DNA of 64,000 nt. Origin: Streptomyces sp. NBC_01142 (GTDB taxonomy: Bacteria; Actinomycetota; Actinomycetes; Streptomycetales; Streptomycetaceae). Positions 44,001 through 52,946 of the stretch are shown in pieces; the stretch's first letter is position 1, and each line of letters opens with the position of its first letter. The translations under genes were made by a program, and so were the position numbers. The notes under the pieces were generated by a model. The model was not told the origin of the DNA and did no database searches. It worked only from the letters and a program-made list of their open reading frames with translations. The stretch lies in contig NZ_JAPEOR010000001.1 of assembly GCF_026341125.1 (NCBI RefSeq), positions 3,795,123-3,859,122 on the forward strand, written 5' to 3'.

Positions 44001-45374
44001 GGCAGCGGCGAGGACGACATAGCCTTCGACGCCGTCGCCATGGAGGCGGTCACCGGCACCTACGTCGAGCACACCCTCGACTCCGTTGCGATGTTCGACG
44101 AGGACCAGGATCTGGATCCGTCCGCCGTCACATCGTGGATCAGCGGTGCCATGTCCAGCCGCCAGTCGCTGTACAAGTGGGGCAGGGACCTCTCCGGTGA
44201 CATCGTCGCCATGCCCACTTGTGCCGGAGCCCCGGATCCCGCCTGCGTCATGCCACGGACGAAGGCCGCGATGCAGAAGTGGCACGAGAACGTGATGGAC
44301 GCCGGCACCGACCCGGTCGACCATCCGCCGGGAAGGAGCATCGCCCAGTGGATGCACTTCAGCAACCCGTCCCGCTTCCGGCCGACCGTTCCCACCATGC
44401 CGACCTGGTTCGAGACGGACGAGGACTCGTACAAGATCAAGGCCAGGACGACGGTCGGATTCGTCAAGGACCCCGGCGGCAAGGTGATTGCGGGCAGTGA
44501 GTTCGTCAGTTACGACAACCGCACCAGCAACACCCATCTGCCCGACTTCGTCATGGACACCTTCCGTGCGCTGGAGGCCGATTACAGGGTCTCCCGGCCC
44601 GACCTCACGCACTCGCTGAAGGACGCCAACCACCACGACGGCCGGGTGACGACCTCGAACACCAATGACACGGGGGTGCTGCTCGCACGGGCTTACGCCT
44701 ATGCGGGCAAGGCACCAGTGATCACCAACGGCGATCCGGGCAACACGGCGCCGGCCGACAACGGCACCTGTGTCTCCACCCTCCAGGTGTCCGGTGGTGT
44801 CATCGGCCACCGCACGATGCTGGGCGACGGCCATGTGCCCGGTCGCGTCGCCCACTGGCGGGAGACCCTCCTCAAGGACACCCGGCTGGCCCCTCCGGTC
44901 GTGGCGCTGGGGTCGGAGATCTACTCCATGTTCTTCAACAACACCGGCGGGATCATCAGCAGTTCGATCTTCACACAAGCACCGCCGATCTGGGAGGAGC
45001 TCAACTTCCAGGCGTGCGGCGACGGTTCGATCCGGACGATCGGCGGTATGCCCCTGCTGCGCGCCAGCCACATGCCGGACCACTATCTGTTCCACAACGG
45101 ACGGTCGGTCGACAAGGACGGCCAACCCCAGGCGTACGCCAAGCCGGTGCTGAAGGGCAATTTCGTCAACTTCAGCCGGCTGCCCGACCCCAACGTCGAC
45201 TTCCCCCTGTGGGAGAACCCCTACGGACCGTGTGTCCCCGTCTCGTCGAGCGCGCGGTCGGGGAACCCCTGGGACATCACCGCGATCCCGCCGCAGAGCC
45301 CCGGGACCAACCCCCAGAAGGCGCACTTCTGCATCGGCGGCACCTCGCCGGACCCGGAGTACAGCAGCGATTAG
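41001..45374 (+). CDS. Large secreted protein with transglycosylase-like and golvesin-like regions
   Basis: 1457 residues. Signal peptide RRVAALSAAVAVLTTLGAAS after a poly-Arg start, then five AEP repeats (about 53-67). Residues 70-400 look like a beta-propeller-type region (DADQWAGNACLTASGRRAVV, GGIAADNGRLVRVAADGG). From about 490 a lysozyme-like segment has AQILLGIAAQESNMWQASRI with candidate catalytic Glu535, then GYGVTQVTDGM and ENWFYALWAYNSGFYPKDG. Residues about 854-1018 resemble the golvesin C-terminal-like beta domain (HFWFAHTRKASDRMKVTGTW, WVPLGIYMFSG). The last 440 residues are unassigned. It is presumably exported and acts on the cell wall or matrix (inference). Monocistronic. Confidence 0.8.
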   Translation: MHIRRRRRRGHHGRRVAALSAAVAVLTTLGAASSAPARPDPTPAASVSPWSSAEPAEPAEPAEPAEPAAVERAAVATERRTELLGKDWRTSRDRAWTTMGDADGFHVTVADAADGYTWRTAATLSEPGFDADQWAGNACLTASGRRAVVVYGPRSFLNEPELFDRGGFAAVVDLDTGRTTKLPAQASLAYYSPGCGAGETAVLTRHGGSRTAETRLVTVDAARGTLSGPVTVPGQLTSAVPYGGGIAAADNGRLVRVAADGGRTTLAPARGVPFQVKAASDGGLVFMDKKGDRGFVRWVAGAAGPAPGPAEAVTLADGPLTAVSVTAGKGGRVFITGKPEKVADLPGPVRRLTVEKDASVSSLGLATAALSAPSRPAGRAADSERAAPQRPGRVDMGFLTTGKHLSLAFSPGSSPPADLTSSAALHPKLGGSARPAPKAAAGPVHGGDAGNPVEEERTCSVPRNDPRNQAMQPKPRQVEWAADQAVRGVLTVQRPANWKNLGMPAYSPQGLFPSIPLEGGGNVPAQILLGIAAQESNMWQASRIAVPGVTSSPLIGNYYGRKIYDSNTSDDWDIHWDEADCGYGVTQVTDGMRLAGHEKPGETALPYQTQRAVALDFAANVAAGLRILQGKWNQTTRAGMRINNGDPSKIENWFYALWAYNSGFYPKDGTDPLSPPWGLGWANNPANPSYPANRAAFLELSYADAAKPQNWPYPEKVLGWAGHPVEILESPGNLVSGFRAAWWNGTATTSVLNRQAVKPPVNQFCDASNNCDPDGSYKPNAPGVENAPAGPCAHTNAAGQYDLKCWYHNSNEWKKDCSYSCGNELLRFSPGYAYQDDGVAYPPNCVETGLPANAMIIDDVADDVPSVRPGCERPWSNTGTFKLTFAPDSAGDFPSKVDFHQLGAGFGGHFWFAHTRKASDRMKVTGTWTLSHAMDTAARVFVHLPDHGAQTKKAKYDIHTAQGIRSKVISQPSGRNRWVPLGIYMFSGVPKVTLTSVTSDGSGEDDIAFDAVAMEAVTGTYVEHTLDSVAMFDEDQDLDPSAVTSWISGAMSSRQSLYKWGRDLSGDIVAMPTCAGAPDPACVMPRTKAAMQKWHENVMDAGTDPVDHPPGRSIAQWMHFSNPSRFRPTVPTMPTWFETDEDSYKIKARTTVGFVKDPGGKVIAGSEFVSYDNRTSNTHLPDFVMDTFRALEADYRVSRPDLTHSLKDANHHDGRVTTSNTNDTGVLLARAYAYAGKAPVITNGDPGNTAPADNGTCVSTLQVSGGVIGHRTMLGDGHVPGRVAHWRETLLKDTRLAPPVVALGSEIYSMFFNNTGGIISSSIFTQAPPIWEELNFQACGDGSIRTIGGMPLLRASHMPDHYLFHNGRSVDKDGQPQAYAKPVLKGNFVNFSRLPDPNVDFPLWENPYGPCVPVSSSARSGNPWDITAIPPQSPGTNPQKAHFCIGGTSPDPEYSSD
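41156..41206 (+). repeat. 9-bp coding tandem repeat (GGCCGAACC x5)
   Basis: Five head-to-tail copies of a 9-bp unit encode the Ala-Glu-Pro repeats after the signal peptide. Copy number could vary by slippage without breaking the frame. Confidence 0.8.
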
Positions 45375-45551
45375 GACGCACGGCACGTCCAGCCGTCCGC
45401 CCGGACGGCAGACAGCAGACAGCAGACAGCCTGATCGTCGGGCGGCCCCGCTGCCCCGGTGAGACCGCCGGGGTGGCGGGCCGCTGCTATCACGGTCGTG
45501 TTCCGTCCGTGTCCCGGCCGCAGCCATGACCGCAGATCCGGGCGGGCCAGG

Positions 45552-47309
45552 TTAGGTACGCCAGAGCAGCCAGGCGTTGTCGCCGCACTCCTCCTGCAGG
45601 GCCTGCTCCATGTCGCCGCCCCCGGTCCGGACCGAGACGCACTTGCCGCTGTGGCGATTGACCAGCTGCCACGCCCGGTAGGGGGCGCTGTAGCGGAAGG
45701 TCCAGAACTGGTCGGGGAAGAGACCGCTCTCGTCCCCACAGGTGTACTGGGTGATGATGGCGTCGTTGGTGGTCCGTGCCGCGTCGACGGACAGACATAG
45801 ACCGCTGCTGCGGTTGCGGATCGAGTACACGGCACCGGTGGGCCCGGTCTCCTCGGCGCTGAGCTGCCAGAAGTGTTCGGCGCTCACCCCGCAGTGGGTC
45901 TGCACGAGCCCTTCGGCGCTGTTCACGCTCCCCTTCGGGACGGTGAGGCACATACGGCTGGCCGCGTTGGTCAGCCGGAGCAGACCGCTGGGGAGCGGCG
46001 GCGGCCCGGAGGCGGGCGTCCGGGGGCCGGTGGGGGAGCCGGCCGCCACGGGCGTGGTGGTCTGCGAAGTAGCGGCGCCCGGCGCGGCCGGGGCGGGCGC
46101 GGAGACCGTGACCGTCGCGCCCGGCGGGGCGGGGCTTTCGGCGCGGGCCGGCGGTGTTCCGGTGAGTACGGGGGGCGGGCCGGTGGAGGGGGCGGGGGTG
46201 GCAGCGGGGGCCTCCGCCTGGACGCCCGGCCAGGTGTTCACGGCCGTCGGGACGGCCTGCTGGCGGCCGATGACGACCACGGCCGCCGCGGCGACCGCAC
46301 CGACGCCGAGGATGGCGGCCGCGAGCAGGAGCACCAGCGAGCCCGGGCCGATCCGGCCCCGCCGGTACGCGGGGGCACGGAGGGCCGGTGGCGCCGCCGA
46401 CCACCCCGCCCGGGCGTCGGCCAGGACGACGGACGCACCGTCCGCACCGGCGGCGGACGAGCCGGTCTCCGCGAGGGAGGCACCGGTCTCCGGGGCGGGG
46501 GACACGGCCGGTACCACCGGGGCCTCGGCCGTCGTGTCGACGCGCTGGAGAACGAATCCCTCCAGGGCGGCCGGTCCGGCCGGGCTCTCGTCGTACCCTC
46601 TTATCTCCCGCCACAGTCGCTGGACGTCCTCCCGCCGGTCCTCCAGCGTGCTGCCCATCCGGACCAGCGCGAGGGACAGTTCCGCGCCGGCCGTCGCCTC
46701 CCGCGCGCCCTCGCCGGCCGGAGGCAGGGCGACCACCGACCGTGCCCGCGCTTCGTCGTGGAGCCGGCGCGCCGTCCGCTGGACGATCCTGACCGCCCCC
46801 AACTGCTCGAACGCCTCGTTTAGATGGGTGTCCAGCCGGTCGGATCCCGGTGCGGAGTCCGGTCGCGCCGCCGGTTCGCCGGACGCGCCGCGCGGCGGCC
46901 CGGTCCGCTCCTGGAGCATGGTGATGATCGCCAGCAGACTGCGGACGAGGCGGCCCGCCTCGTCCAGGTCCGTCTCCGCCCGCCGCAGCGTCTCGTCCGG
47001 GCCGGGGGCGGGCTCCTTCCGCGCCTCCGCCGTCAGCGCGGCGTCGTGCAGCCGGCGTGCCCGGCCGAGCATCACCGCGCGCCCGCGTGGGTCGCGTACC
47101 CGGTCGTTGACGACGGTGGTGAGCCGGCCGAGCGGAACGATGCGCTCGCCGGAGCGGTACTGGCTCCAGGCGGTCTTGCCGCCTCCATAGCGCTCCGCCA
47201 TCTCCCGTACCGTCAGGCGTGCGGTGACCTCGCGCAGAAAGCCCGCGAGATCGTTGGCCGCCTCCGTCTCGCCTTTCGCGGTCCCCTGTGGGCGACCTGC
47301 CCTCGCCAT
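45552..47309 (-). CDS. HTH-like/transmembrane protein with extracellular ricin B lectin domain
   Basis: 585 residues from ATG at 47309 (MARAGRPQGTAKGETEAAND) with GGGGGGAA upstream. Residues 20-75 (VTARLTVREMAERYGGGKTA, YRSGERIVPLGRLTTVV) look like the small HTH-type domain seen at the N-terminus of Streptomyces membrane sensor proteins. A helical region follows, one membrane segment (GSLVLLLAAAILGVGAVAAA), a proline/threonine linker, then a beta-trefoil with CLTVPKGSVNSAEGLVQTHC, SGLCLSVDAARTTNDAI and SGKCVSVRTGGGDM. It could link an outside carbohydrate signal to a cytoplasmic DNA- or protein-binding module. Convergent with the large secreted-protein gene. Confidence 0.75.
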   Translation of the reverse strand: MARAGRPQGTAKGETEAANDLAGFLREVTARLTVREMAERYGGGKTAWSQYRSGERIVPLGRLTTVVNDRVRDPRGRAVMLGRARRLHDAALTAEARKEPAPGPDETLRRAETDLDEAGRLVRSLLAIITMLQERTGPPRGASGEPAARPDSAPGSDRLDTHLNEAFEQLGAVRIVQRTARRLHDEARARSVVALPPAGEGAREATAGAELSLALVRMGSTLEDRREDVQRLWREIRGYDESPAGPAALEGFVLQRVDTTAEAPVVPAVSPAPETGASLAETGSSAAGADGASVVLADARAGWSAAPPALRAPAYRRGRIGPGSLVLLLAAAILGVGAVAAAAVVVIGRQQAVPTAVNTWPGVQAEAPAATPAPSTGPPPVLTGTPPARAESPAPPGATVTVSAPAPAAPGAATSQTTTPVAAGSPTGPRTPASGPPPLPSGLLRLTNAASRMCLTVPKGSVNSAEGLVQTHCGVSAEHFWQLSAEETGPTGAVYSIRNRSSGLCLSVDAARTTNDAIITQYTCGDESGLFPDQFWTFRYSAPYRAWQLVNRHSGKCVSVRTGGGDMEQALQEECGDNAWLLWRT

Positions 47310-47502
47310 GTTCCCCCCAGATCCGCGGACGCTTCGCCGTCCGCCCGGCGCACCGCCCCCGCGCGGTCGGCCGTCCCCCGTCCCGGTGCGTCCGGACACC
47401 GTGACCTCATACGCGGGGCGCCCGCTGGAGCGGGTGGGCCGCCAGATCAGTCGAAAGAAAGCACGCGGTCGATATTTCTGTCCACCCACACGAAGCGGAG
47501 TT

Positions 47503-49911
47503 GTCTTGAATGCATGCGCCACCGCCACCGATACGGCGGGCGGTGAGGACAGCAAGCGGACCTCCGTCCTCGACAGGGCGCTGGCGCGGAAGATCGGCCG
47601 GCTGCCCAGCGTCGCCTCGGTGCGCCCCACCGTCAACGGCGAGGCCACCTTGGCCGGCAAGGACGGTCGCCCGGTCAACGCCGACACCAACGGGCAGAAC
47701 CTGGCCACCAACTACCTGCCGGGAGGACGGCAAGGACAGCCACTTCCCGCTCAAGGAAGGCCGCGGCCCGGTTGCCGCAGGCGAGCTGGCCCTCGACGCC
47801 AGGTCCGCCGCGAAGGCCGGCTACCGGGTCGGCGACACCGTCCGCTTCGCCACGGACGGGCCCGCCCTGACCAAGAAGCTGGTCGGCATCGTCTCCACCG
47901 ACGACCCCCAGGTCACCGTCGGCGGCACCCTCACGCTCTTCGACACCCGGACCGCACAGTAACTGTTCCTCCACCCTGGCCAGTTCGACGAGATCGCGGT
48001 CGCGGCCAAAGACGGTACCGACGAGAGCGCGCTGACTGACCAGGTGCAGGTGCTGCTCCCCAAGAAGGGGGCCAGGGCCACCAGCGGCGCCGACCTGGCC
48101 GCCGAGCAGTCCGCCCAGATCGCCGAGAACACCGGATACCTGACCAAGGCGCTGCTGGTCTTCGCCGGGATCGCGCTGTTCGTCGGCGTGTTCATCATCG
48201 CCAACACCTTCACCATGCTCATCGCCCAGCGCAGCCGCGAGATCGCGCTGCTGCGGGCCGTAGGCGCATCACGTCGCCAAATCGTCCGCTCCGTCCTCGT
48301 CGAGGCCGCCCTGCTCGGGCTCGTGTCCTCCGCCGGCGGATTCGCGCTCGGCCTGGGCATCGCCACCGCCATGGGCCCGCTGCTCAACATGACGGGTGCC
48401 GCACTGCCCGACGGGCCGCTGGTCATCACGCCCGCGGCCCCGCTGGCCTCGCTCGCGGTCAGCGTCGTCGTCACCGTCCTGGCGGCCTGGCTGCCGTCCC
48501 GCAAGGCCGCGAAGATCGCCCCCGTGGCGGCGCTCGGCAGCGTCGACCAGGCCCCGCCCGCCCGCGCCCTGAGGGTCCGAAAGGTGCTCGGCACCCTGCT
48601 CGCCGGGGCCGGGATGCTGGTGATGTTGTACGTCGCCACGCTCAAGACCAGCGCATTGTCGAACTTGATGGTCGCGATGCTCGGCGGCGTACTGACGCTC
48701 GGCGGCGTGATCGTACTGGCCCCGCTGCTCTCCCAGCCGCTGATCGCCCTGGCCGGTAAGGCCACCACCCGCTTCTTCGGTGTCAGCGGCAAGCTGGCCC
48801 AACAGAATGCGCTGCGCAACCCGCGCCGCACCGCCGCCACCGCCTCTGCCCTGATGATCGGCCTCGCCCTGATCACCGGTCTGACCGTCGGCGCCCACTC
48901 CGCCCAGAGCGCCACGGCCAAGGAGGCCCCCCAGGGCCTGACCGCCGACTACAAGGTCAACTACAGCACCAACCGCGGGCTCGACGCGGCCGCGGCCGCC
49001 AAGATCGCCCTGGTACCGGGGGTCGCCGCGGCCGCCCCCGTCACCATGGCGCAGCTCGACACCCAAGGCCAGTCCGCCGTCATCACCGGCACCGACCCCA
49101 ACGCGTTCGGCAAGGCAGCCCAACTCGACTTCCGCGCTGGCTCGCTGCACGACATCGGCCCCGGGAGGATCGCGGTCTCCGACGAGTTCGCCAAGCGAGC
49201 CGGGCTCCAGGTGGGCGCCACCCTCGACGCCGAGATGGGTGGCGGCATGAACAGCGGAAACGCCGCGAAGAGGAAACTGACGGTCGTCGGCATCTACGCC
49301 AAGACCGGCACCATCGAGGAGGCGCTGGGCACTCAGACCGACGTGCTCCCGTACTCCGTCACGAAGCAGCTCGACAACCTGCTGGTCAAGGCCGAGCCAG
49401 GCAAGGCTGCGGCCTTGAGCGGAAGATCCGCGCCGCGCTCGGCGACAGCCCGCTGCTGAAGATCCGAAACCAGCAGCAGCTCATCAAGGACCACAACGAG
49501 TCGGTCACCACGGTCCTCAGCATGATGTACGGGCTGCTCGGCATGGCCGTCGTCATCGCGATCCTCGGCGTCGTCAACACCCTGGCCATGTCGGTCTTCG
49601 AACGTACCCGCGAGATCGGGATGCTGCGGGCCATCGGCCTCGACCGCTCCGGGATCCGGCAGATGGTCCGGCTGGAGTCGGTAGTCATCTCCCTGTTCGG
49701 CGCGGTGCTCGGCATCGGCACGGGCATCTTCCTGGCCTGGGCCGGAGGCGGCCTGACCAGGACCTCGATGCAGGAGTACGAGACCGTCCTGCCCTGGGAG
49801 CGCCTGGGCACCTTCCTCGTCCTCGCCCTGATGATCGGCGTCCTGGCCGCCATCTGGCCGGCCCGCCGAGCCGCCCGCCTGAACATGCTGCAGTCAATTC
49901 AGCCTAGTTGA
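47503..49911 (+). pseudogene. FtsX-type ABC transporter permease, multiply broken
   Basis: 5' part (ACATATDTAGGEDSK, VASVRPTVNGEATLAGKDGR) shifts frame at about 47720 into FPLKEGRGPVAAGELALDAR. A TAA at 47960 interrupts the frame in TLTLFDTRTAQ-LFLHPGQFDE. The long segment to 49430 includes four membrane helices and the FtsX core (LLVFAGIALFVGVFIIANTF, RSREIALLRAVGASRRQIVR). A final shift near 49420 leads into LSMMYGLLGMAVVIAILGVV and RTREIGMLRAIGLDRSGIRQ to the stop at 49911. The N-terminal membrane helix is missing, as is any ATPase gene. Confidence 0.82.
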
Positions 49912-50068
49912 GCTGAGGAGGCACCTGCCAACCGGGCCGAGTCGGGGTGCGCGGGCGAAGCCGTGGCGCCGCGAGCGCACCCTGAACAGCCCCGAAAGCC
50001 CTCTGAATAAGACGCGACCGACCGGCGGTCGAAGGCCGAGAAGTTCCCGACAGGTTAAGGAGATCCAC
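49912..50068. other. Spacer with ribosome binding site
   Basis: Contains AAGGAG at 50057-50062, six bases before a GTG at 50069. No other feature seen. Confidence 0.4.
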
Positions 50069-50383
50069 GTGTCCCATCTGTGCACAACCCCTGCTGGTCG
50101 AGAGCAGTGTTCTGCATCGGCCACAGCGCGCCTGGCCCCGCTCAGGTCAGCAGAAGCACGCCAGCTCACGGTGGCCGCACCAAGCAGCACGGCCGCGGTG
50201 GTCTACAACGACTGGCTGCTGCAGTTATACCTGCCTACGGGCCTGGACCGAACTGACTCGTACGTCAGCGAGGTGTTCGCGGCTGATCAGCCCTACAGGA
50301 GCCTGTTCCGACTGAGGGAGCTCCGTCCACGGCATTTCGAAATCTTAAAAGCTACCGGCAAGTTCAGAGCAACCGGGTGTTGA
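50069..50383 (+). CDS. Hypothetical protein with strong start signal
   Basis: 104 residues from GTG at 50069 with AAGGAG at ideal distance (VSHLCTTPAGREQCSASATA, VVYNDWLLQLYLPTGLDRTD). No domain is recognised. The end ATGKFRATGC is abrupt, so it may be a truncated gene. Confidence 0.4.
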   Translation: MSHLCTTPAGREQCSASATARLAPLRSAEARQLTVAAPSSTAAVVYNDWLLQLYLPTGLDRTDSYVSEVFAADQPYRSLFRLRELRPRHFEILKATGKFRATGC

Positions 50384-50560
50384 GGACTTCCGTCTCTGTG
50401 ATTGACAGAGACCTACAGGGGCTCTCAAGCCATTTCACACGCCCCAAGTTCGGCAAACTTGGGAACAACAGCGCCGGTTTTTGCGTCCTTCTCCGCTGCA
50501 CCTTCGCCAGACGCACTGGTACCACTGGCACTGGTCGCACCCGATGAAAGGGAAAGCCAC

Positions 50561-51562
50561 ATGTTCATACCTATCTCAACTTCCGTCCGACGTCAGCACA
50601 GAAACAGAAGGGCGACGATCGCCATCGCCACCGCATTTCTCGCTGGGGCGTCGGTACTCGGTTCGCAGGCACCGGCCTTCGCAGACGACAACCCCACGGT
50701 ACCTGACAGCATCTATGAAACTGATGACCAGGTCATGGCGGACATGGCCAAGTGGACGCCGCTCAAGGACTCCGAAAGCGTGATGGGCCTGCCGACCGGC
50801 CTCGACGACAAGCAGGTCAACCTCTCGGACGTGCAGGGAGGACAGGTCAACTACGACCCCGATCAGGCCATCAAGGATGCCCAGGCTGCGGCTAAGGAGT
50901 TCGCCGAGGACGCCAACACCAAGGAGCCTGCCCGCGAAAGTGCCAAAAGGCTGTACGAGCCCATCTCAGGGCTTAAGGAGTCGACCAACTACACAGCTCC
51001 CGTCTTCACCGGCAAGGACACCTACAAGGACGAGTGGTCCGGTGAAGATTTCGAACAGCTCTGCAATAGGCCGAACCACGACTCATCACGTGTGGGCCAG
51101 AAGCCACCGTGCGCTTTCGTCGGCAAGCTCACCGAAAAGTACCCAGTCAAGGGGTCGGCCGGAGACGGCCTGGCCGGTGGCGGGAAGCTGACCTACAAGA
51201 TCTCCAGCTCTGTGGCTGACGAAAAGAGCGAGACGGAGGGATGGTCGATAGGTGGAAAGATCACACCAAAGATCGGCGACGGGAAGAGCGACATCCCGGG
51301 AGAGGCAAGTTTCACCTACAGCTACGCGGCCACATCCACCAGGAAGCTGCAGAGCACACTGGAAACCGACGTCGAGATCAATGTGCCCGAGGGCAGAAAG
51401 GGCTTGCTGGAGCCCCGGGGAAACGGTGCGTACTACACCGGCTACATCGTCTACCGGACGAACAACAACACCGAGCAGAGGATGGTCGCCGTTCCGGCCC
51501 GCGTCTACGTCCAGGCGCGTGATACCACCAGTCCGATCACCTGGTTCAAGCGCGTGAAGTAG
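50561..51562 (+). CDS. Secreted beta-rich protein, possible aerolysin/ETX-MTX2-like pore former
   Basis: 333 residues from ATG at 50561 with AAAGGGAAA upstream. Signal peptide RRATIAIATAFLAGASVLGS, cleavage near AFA-DD. Residues about 205-300 alternate polar and hydrophobic residues with many Ser/Thr: GGKLTYKISSSVADEKSETE, GWSIGGKITPKIGDGKS, ASFTYSYAATSTRKLQST, then VEINVPEGRKGLL. This TEGWSxGxK...ASFxYSY...VPEG layout recalls the membrane-insertion half of aerolysin-fold toxins. Two Cys (CNRPNHDSS and PPCAFVG) may pair. Function not shown; it ends at a strong terminator. Confidence 0.7.
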   Translation: MFIPISTSVRRQHRNRRATIAIATAFLAGASVLGSQAPAFADDNPTVPDSIYETDDQVMADMAKWTPLKDSESVMGLPTGLDDKQVNLSDVQGGQVNYDPDQAIKDAQAAAKEFAEDANTKEPARESAKRLYEPISGLKESTNYTAPVFTGKDTYKDEWSGEDFEQLCNRPNHDSSRVGQKPPCAFVGKLTEKYPVKGSAGDGLAGGGKLTYKISSSVADEKSETEGWSIGGKITPKIGDGKSDIPGEASFTYSYAATSTRKLQSTLETDVEINVPEGRKGLLEPRGNGAYYTGYIVYRTNNNTEQRMVAVPARVYVQARDTTSPITWFKRVK

Positions 51563-51595
51563 GCCCCTAACTCGCGGGCCGCTGACTGAGGCCGA

Positions 51596-51633
51596 GGGCC
51601 TGGATGCGTCACGAACGTGACGCATCCAGGCCC
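51596..51633 (+). terminator. 17-bp perfect stem, 4-nt loop
   Basis: Left arm 51596-51612, loop GAAC, right arm ending 51633; it lies 34 bp after the secreted-protein stop. Very strong hairpin with core CTGGATGCGTCAC. Confidence 0.85.
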
Positions 51634-51799
51634 TCAAGCCTCTCCGCCCTAATGAGTTCGTGCATGGCTGGCGGGGCATGTCGGGAAGTGTGGTTCCGCC
51701 CGGCGTTCACCCTCGCTGATCGGCTACGAGGGTGGCAGTCTGCTGGTGTGAGAGCAGTCCGGCGGTGGCCTGGATGGTGTCGGCCATGTGCTCGAGGGG

Positions 51800-51880
51800 T
51801 TTCCCCGAACCCAACCCCGACGTGGTGTGGGTGGAGAATCTGACCAACTCGGTGTACTTCGAGGGATCCGACTCTCCGGC
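51800..51880 (+). pseudogene. XRE/DUF5753 regulator C-terminal scrap
   Basis: NPDVVWVENLTNSVYFEGSD is the conserved end of the DUF5753 sensor region of XRE regulators usually paired with DUF397 genes. Everything before it is lost, and it runs directly into the DUF397 sequence one frame over. Confidence 0.55.
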
Positions 51881-52066
51881 GTCACCTGGGAGAAGAGCCC
51901 GTTCAGCGGAGGCAACGACAACTGCGTGGAGTTCGCCGTGATCGGCGAGCTGATCGCCATGCGCGACTCCAAGCGGCCCGAGCAGACCCCGCTCGTCTAC
52001 ACCCGCAGCGAGATCGCGGCACTTCTGGCCGGTGCAAAGGCAGGGGCATTCGACCACCTGGCCTGA
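51866..52066 (+). pseudogene. DUF397 protein, start unclear
   Basis: Reads RLSGVTWEKSPFSGGNDNCV, EFAVIGELIAMRDSKRPEQT and YTRSEIAALLAGAKAGAFDH, a normal DUF397 protein (GxxWxKSxxS...CVE...RDSK). The first residues overlap the regulator scrap and no ribosome binding site is present, so it is probably inactive or uses a fused start. DUF397 proteins partner XRE regulators in Streptomyces. Confidence 0.65.
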
Positions 52067-52100
52067 GCTCATCCCGGCCGTGACAGTCAGCGGCCGAAGC

Positions 52101-52155
52101 AGATGAAGGTGGCAGCCGGCCCCAGCGCTAGTGGGGTCGGCCGCCACCTTCATCT
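52101..52155 (+). terminator. Large hairpin after the DUF397 gene
   Basis: AGATGAAGGTGGC (52101-52113) pairs with its exact complement at 52143-52155; inner GCCGGCCCCA and TGGGGTCGGC extend the stem. Confidence 0.8.
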
Positions 52156-52159
52156 TCCC

Positions 52160-52946
52160 AGATCGACGCAGGACTGCTGGTGAAGTCCCGCGTCACAGCC
52201 CCAGCCGCCTCAATACCCAAGCGGGCCTCAATGGGGGGACCTTGGCCCGCTGGGGAACCGTCGCGGCGAAGGTCGTTGAGCGGGATGTGGGTGGGTACAC
52301 CTGCGCGTTCCCCGGCGACAGCGGCCTTGGCTCTACGGCCCAGCTTGTGACGGAAGCCGAGCGGGAGGCCCATCGCGGCTTCGCCAGGGCCGTGCGGGAC
52401 CTGCCGTGGAATCCGACGTCTACTTCGAGCTGTCGACGGTCGCGTAATTCGCCACGATCGCGCCGCGAGCGTCGCGTAGTTCCCCAAGGGGACGCAGGGT
52501 CCGTGAGGGCCGCCCGATCTTCCGGTGTTCGGGCCGTTCCGCTCAGTCGAGGGCGCTATGGCGTCGCTGACCGATGAGCTGCGCTCACCCTGGACGGATC
52601 TACCCGGCCTTGGTGCTGGCTGGCTATCGGGCGGCCCCCCGTAGTGCGGCGCCGCTCCGGGAGAGATTCGGTGCACAACGTGATTGAGTGCCATCTGTCC
52701 TGACCATGTGTGACATGCCGCGTTTGGCGTAATGGGCTCTTAGGGTTGGTCAGCCGCGTCACTCTGTGCGGGTTGATCACGGTCGTGTCAGGAGCCGTGT
52801 GTACAGATCCCGTGGGCGGGTTGAGCGGATCCGCCGTGACCGCCGGATGGACCCGAGCGTGTCGGGGCGGGCGCTGGATCCGCGGCACGAGGTGAGCAGG
52901 GACACGGTGGCCGAGACTTTGAAGACGCCGGTGCAAGGGTGCGGCT
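52160..52946. other. Non-coding stretch with transposon-end-like words
   Basis: No convincing gene in about 790 bp. It contains ACGGTCGCGTAATTC (52436-52450) and GTCGCGTAGTTCCCCAAGG (from 52471); an inverted relative (ACGGTCGCGTAATTCCCC as complement of 54439-54456) lies beyond the PP2C gene. Possibly ends of vanished Tn3-like elements. Confidence 0.4.

Noticed and set aside
43020..45527. 835-residue minus-strand ORF
   Set aside because: Shadow of the large secreted protein gene; Val/Gly/Arg-rich translation without motifs.
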